From the NCBI GenBank assembly GCA_025642065.1, contig JAODUP010000152.1, positions 283,001 to 347,000 of the forward strand: a stretch of DNA of 64,000 bases, in the 5' to 3' direction. The notes below the pieces were generated by a model. That model searched no databases and was not told the origin of the DNA. It saw only the letters and a list, made by a program, of their open reading frames with translations. The translations under genes and the position numbers were made by a program. The stretch's first letter is position 1, and each line of letters opens with the position of its first letter. Origin of the DNA: Paralvinella palmiformis. Its lineage: Eukaryota > Annelida > Polychaeta > Terebellida > Alvinellidae. Shown piece by piece: positions 60,164-64,000 of this stretch.

Positions 60164-61060
60164 ACCTGAGTGAAAAGTTAGGCCTTTTAACAAACATCAC
60201 AGTTTGTTGACCACATGAGACAATATACACCAACTCCACATGGAAAAAAAGTGATTTAGCTAAAATGAAAACAAAGTAGCAATACTGCACAATGGACTAT
60301 TACTGGACTAGAACGAAATATCGTCTCTAACCTGAGTAAATACTATTATTTACTCGAACATAACAGCTAATCCTCATACATGTCCGTTCATCACTAAGTG
60401 TACATTCATTCAAGCTTAATTTAGCGTCCCTAGGTATATGTAGTTAGGTGTGGTGGGATCTCCGATACTGCGAATGACACGTCAGGAATATAATAGCTAT
60501 ATATTCAACAATTTTCCTATATCAGTGTAACCTGATAACTCATAATATGGGAAAAACCCTCTATCCGAAGCGTAATACACAAGGAGATGCCTGCCGAAGT
60601 AACAAACGACTCCAGGAGTATAAATCCATCAAGCAGCATTGCATGAATTAATAGGTCGTTTCGTCAGACCACATAAGAGGACAACAATATAGGTTCTACA
60701 TTATACATAACAAAGCGAATAGACTTAAACATGTTGTAATAACGACATAACTTTCCTACATTGGTGTAATAAGGAATCTGGATGGAAATAGATAAGATGT
60801 CTGGCACGGGCAATGTGCGTTTTAGGTTACATATAGAGAGGCAAAGGGGCAGAACAACAACAACGCTAAATGTCGTTTGATATCTGTACCTCAATAAATC
60901 TAAATATAAATAAAACTATGGATACATCAATCTAACTATAAAATTTCTACACCTCCATATATCGATACATATATATGTATACCTATACATATGTCTGGTC
61001 TACTCATCAGCATGTGGGACCCAACTATTTCGCTTTTCATGTGCGACAAGTATGTCACGC
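59540..61060. other. Intergenic, nothing recognised
   Basis: AT-rich; one (AT)n array at 60111-60154. Short frames only. Confidence 0.45.
60111..60154. repeat. (AT)n microsatellite
   Basis: About 44 bp of (AT)n. Confidence 0.95.
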
Positions 61061-61064
61061 CTAC

Positions 61065-61106
61065 ACGCAGCCTGCATGTAGCCGCTTGGCTACATGCAGG
61101 CTGCGT
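61065..61106. other. Perfect 19-bp hairpin
   Basis: Left arm ACGCAGCCTGCATGTAGCC (61065-61083), loop GCTT, right arm its exact reverse complement (61088-61106). GC-rich in an AT-rich setting. It could be a structured RNA, a transposon end, or an assembly fold-back. Confidence 0.9.
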
Positions 61107-61439
61107 ACAACAGCCGAAGTACGTAAAACATACCATTTGATACCACAGCTCGCAGTAAACAACACGTGTGGTTCAATGGCGACTTACTACATATATAAGA
61201 TAACTACTTTGACACCACAGTTTACATTCAACAGGAATTTTCTGTTGTCTACATTTAAACAATAAGGAAGGGGCATTTCAGTTAATTGTTTGGAGTTTTG
61301 GGATTAGCCTAGTATACACTTAGGATGGGTTAGGATTATCGTATTATACCAAATAATCCTATTCTTATAACGATAGCGTAAATGAAACAATAACAAGATA
61401 GGATGAGAACGTTAACAATTACAAGTTTAGTAGAATCAA

Positions 61440-61784
61440 TGTGGGTTTTTTAAAATAGTTAATGGCTTAGCATGACTAGACAACGTATTCCATTAAGTTG
61501 GCTCAGGAACCCTAAACACATCTCATCCCTAGTTTTTGAGTTTGTATTTAGACACAGCACGGATCAGTTCACACCTGATGGTCTCAGTGTTTTCAGCGTT
61601 ACCCAGTTGATTTTATCCTGAAGCAGTTCTGTCAAATATACCGGGGTCTGACCATTTAAGGTATTGTATGTGATGATCAGTGTCTACAATTGTATCAGCT
61701 AATATATTTGTCCAGTAGACCGAGAGGGAGGGAGTTACAGTAATCTAACTGTGAGGTAATAATGGCATGAAATACAGAAGTAAG
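61440..61784 (-). mobile_element. LINE C-terminal fragment
   Basis: Minus strand: VFHAIITSQLDYCNSLPLGL (about 61765-61700), then TLNGQTPVYLTELLQDKINW in a shifted frame. These match the post-palm C-terminus of L2/CR1-like LINEs. It is interrupted on its 5' side by the (ATT)n tail of another element. Confidence 0.65.
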
Positions 61785-61831
<47 letters not shown>

Positions 61832-62275
61832 CTTCTATAGCACTAATATCCTCGAAATGAATCAAGCACAGTGGCACACCTAGTACAAATAATTTTCTTA
61901 CGGATTTTCTGACAGGTCACATTTCACAATGACCAACTGAAAGAAGAAGTGTAATTTTATTTTAAAGGTTGATATTTTACATTATAAGAACAATGTGTAA
62001 AATTATTTAAAACATAATTGACATGATGAGCTAGAGTATAAGAGGCATCCTGTATTAAATTACTAAAAACCTTAGGTCCAATAATATCACCTGAGTGCGG
62101 GCTTTCAGATTTAGCCTTTAGATCGACACCATCAAAAATAAACACAATATTTATATTATCACTGTAATTAATCATCCTACATTTCAATCGGTTAAACTTC
62201 AGATCATACTCCGAGGTATAATCAAGAGCCATATAACACATTCTACCAGGTGCAAGATCTCGATCTAGATAGATT
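61785..62275 (-). mobile_element. LINE RT-thumb fragment with (ATT)n tail
   Basis: Minus strand: YTSEYDLKFNRLKCRMINYS, FDGVDLKAKSESPHSGDII and HHVNYVLNNFTHCSYNVKY read in one frame (61957-62240). This is the thumb region after a YADD box in LINE RTs. Downstream are GTGCTATAGAAGTTTG and about 35 bp of (TTA)n, an L2-like 3' end. The upstream part is cut off near the SINE at 62.4 kb. Confidence 0.65.
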
Positions 62276-62397
62276 ATGCCCTGGGGAGATCGCCATAGCA
62301 TTTGGTGATGCTGGTGATATCTGTTTAGGGGCGCCCTCGATTGGTGAATGGCTATCTCGCCCTGTGTCGATTTCAACCTGGCGAGAGGGGTGCTTCA

Positions 62398-62565
62398 GTG
62401 ACCTAACAGGTTGCGCGGTTGGCCACAGATCTTTATTACCTGGGTTCAAGCCTCGGTCGAGGTATGTCAGAAGAGTGTGTCATCTTTCACTTTTCCTTAT
62501 TGCCCTTGGAGGCTGCTCGGCCCATTTAGCCTAGCTTGTGCATAAAAGTGGCCGTAAAACAGCAA
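62398..62565 (+). mobile_element. tRNA-derived SINE (family 2), plus strand
   Basis: Reads GGTTGCGCGGTTGGCC (box A-like), GGGTTCAAGCCTCGG (box B), ATCTTTCACTTTTCCTTATT, CGGCCCATTTAGCC and GTGCATAAAAGTGGCCGTAA, in the same order as the two minus-strand copies but with a more diverged head. Confidence 0.72.
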
Positions 62566-62569
62566 TACA

Positions 62570-63340
62570 TTTCACCCTGGTGAGATCATCGTACATTATA
62601 TTTTCTACTGGGTCGATATCACCATATATTTCACATATATCAAGAAAGTATTAACTCCCCTTAAAATAAGTATGTCCACAAAATACTGTTCCCTGTTACT
62701 TTTTAACTAACTTAAAGGCTATTTTCATTGTTTATGTTTTTCATATTGTGAAGAAGGGCAAGATCATCAACATTACATTCCTTTTGTGTTTTGACACACG
62801 CATATATTTGATATTAATGTGAATAATTATAAAATATATGGAAATGTTTTATTTTATTTTTGGCTGTTAATGCATTTTCAGTCATTTTAATATCCAATGA
62901 ACCTCGTGTGTATATGAGTAAACAAATAAGTATATGAATGTATTATTTAGAAAGACAGAAAATGATATAGGGATGAAAAGGATGACAGCATAAGTGCAAA
63001 TTTTGTTTGTATTATAAATCAAAATAACATGTACTAAGGAATTGAACATCTTTTAATAACTCGTATGTTGTGTCACCCTTTGAATGATATTATCAAAATG
63101 TATACAGTATTAAATATAAAACATCGTTTTAAAATGCATCATCCCAATCAATAAAATATATTAATAAATAAAGTTTTATCATCAGGTTCCTGTTTTTTAT
63201 TTTGAAATAATTGAAATCCTAAAATCAGCCAGTACAAATATTCACACACAAAAAGTCAGTCATGTGTTATATTAAAAATAAACTATATTAAAATTCTACT
63301 GATTGCAATATTTACTTCATATTAAAATATATTAATTTAT
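62570..63340. other. Intergenic, nothing recognised
   Basis: Very AT-rich sequence without supported frames. Confidence 0.5.
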
Positions 63341-63343
63341 ATA

Positions 63344-63346
<3 letters not shown>

Positions 63347-63396
<50 letters not shown>

Positions 63397-63408
63397 TGAC
63401 AATTACAC

Positions 63409-63466
<58 letters not shown>
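63347..63466. repeat. Two (AT)n arrays
   Basis: About 40 bp and 52 bp of (AT)n separated by a short GACAATTACACAC spacer. Confidence 0.97.
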
Positions 63467-63471
<5 letters not shown>

Positions 63472-63502
63472 ACTATACCAGTGATACTAAGGGGAGCATT
63501 GC

Positions 63503-63778
63503 TCACAGAAGTTGGGCAGCACTTTTCTCTCCACATTCATATTCCTCACAGTAGTTTGAAATCATGGCCTTCATATCGCGATATATATTCTTCTGCATTC
63601 TCTTCAATTTTGCATCTTCAATATTGGTGATGTTGCTTGCTTCCTCGTCCAATAATGATACAAACAGATACAGTTGGACTTGGGGAAGCCCTCTACATTT
63701 CAATCTGTAATAGTAGCCTTCAACGTCATTATTCATGCGAATGTTTTCAAGTACCCACTCCAGCTCTCTGGTGTCCAT
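63503..63778 (-). CDS. Uncharacterised 91-residue protein
   Basis: A complete frame from ATG (63778) to TGA, starting Met-Asp-Thr-Arg-Glu-Leu-Glu-Trp. An in-frame TGA lies two codons upstream of the ATG, fixing the start if the gene is unspliced. The product is mixed-charge and not low-complexity: an acidic N-terminus, a central LPQVQLYLFVSLLDEE helix-like hydrophobic stretch, and a Lys/Arg- then Glu/Cys-rich C-terminus (YCEEYECGEKSA). No signal peptide or long membrane segment is visible, so a cytosolic helical protein is the simplest reading. I do not recognise the family. The protein-like composition in so AT-rich a region is the main argument for a gene. It may be one exon of a larger gene. 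Confidence 0.5.
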   Translation of the reverse strand: MDTRELEWVLENIRMNNDVEGYYYRLKCRGLPQVQLYLFVSLLDEEASNITNIEDAKLKRMQKNIYRDMKAMISNYCEEYECGEKSAAQLL

Positions 63779-64000
63779 ATATCATTAACAATCTACGTCG
63801 CTTCAGCGTAGTGCACCAGTGCCGCCATGTCCGGAATTACCAATGTATAATCATTGACTAGGATGTTCCTGTATTGACAAGCTTATCAGTGTTTCTTCAA
63901 AGCTACCTGCATTACAGAATTAACACATTTAAAGTGATAGTCCACCTTCATTTCAAATTTTCAGGACTAATAGAGCTATGCTCACAAATATCATAAATAA

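Overview
This is a window of AT-rich animal nuclear DNA. Long (AT)n, (GT)n, (GA)n and (ATT)n arrays, tRNA-derived SINEs, many broken non-LTR retrotransposons (LINEs) and splice signals rule out a prokaryote. The mix of L2/CR1-like LINEs with (ATT)n tails, an RTE-like LINE, a cGAS-like receptor gene and hAT DNA transposons fits a marine lophotrochozoan, most likely a mollusc. That placement is inference; no species can be named. Gene density is very low, and most open frames are microsatellite translations or transposon remnants.

Layout. 1-4.2 kb: AT arrays, then a minus-strand gene for a 97-residue two-helix membrane protein (2.48-2.77 kb) with a conserved upstream block near 3.2 kb. 4.2-10.6 kb: a decayed minus-strand LINE (family A), a tRNA-derived SINE and a LINE-A 3' end. 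11.8-12.8 kb: a paralogue of the membrane-protein gene with its own upstream block. 13.4-14.4 kb: a 383-bp tandem duplication built around (GT)n. 16-25.8 kb: a transposon pile-up, with an RNase-H-bearing LINE inserted into LINE A, followed by two LINE-B copies of opposite strand. 25.8-31.4 kb: microsatellites and a nested LINE pair. 31.4-34.0 kb: minus-strand remnants of a gene or genes, with a Mab-21/cGAS-like nucleotidyltransferase, an acidic linker, an 18-bp minisatellite reading as Val-Thr-Asp-Thr-Ser-Arg repeats, and an unrecognised domain. 35.2-38.6 kb: a complete 1.18-kb non-autonomous hAT-like element with target-site duplication, a hAT end fragment and a small inverted-repeat element. 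39-41.3 kb: an RTE-like endonuclease fragment and two LINE 3' ends. 45.5-46.5 kb: a third, broken copy of the membrane-protein gene. 47.8-48.5 kb: a possible promoter and a weak THAP-like remnant. 51.6-62.6 kb: three copies of a second SINE family, more LINE pieces and a perfect 19-bp hairpin. 63.5-63.8 kb: an intact 91-residue unknown ORF.

The only non-transposon genes with reasonable support are the three-member membrane-protein family (two intact, one pseudogene), the cGAS-like pseudogene complex and the 91-residue ORF. The best candidates for undescribed biology are the membrane-protein family, whose upstream block with ETS-like cores is retained even by the dead copy, and the decayed cGAS-like receptor joined to a repeat-bearing region.
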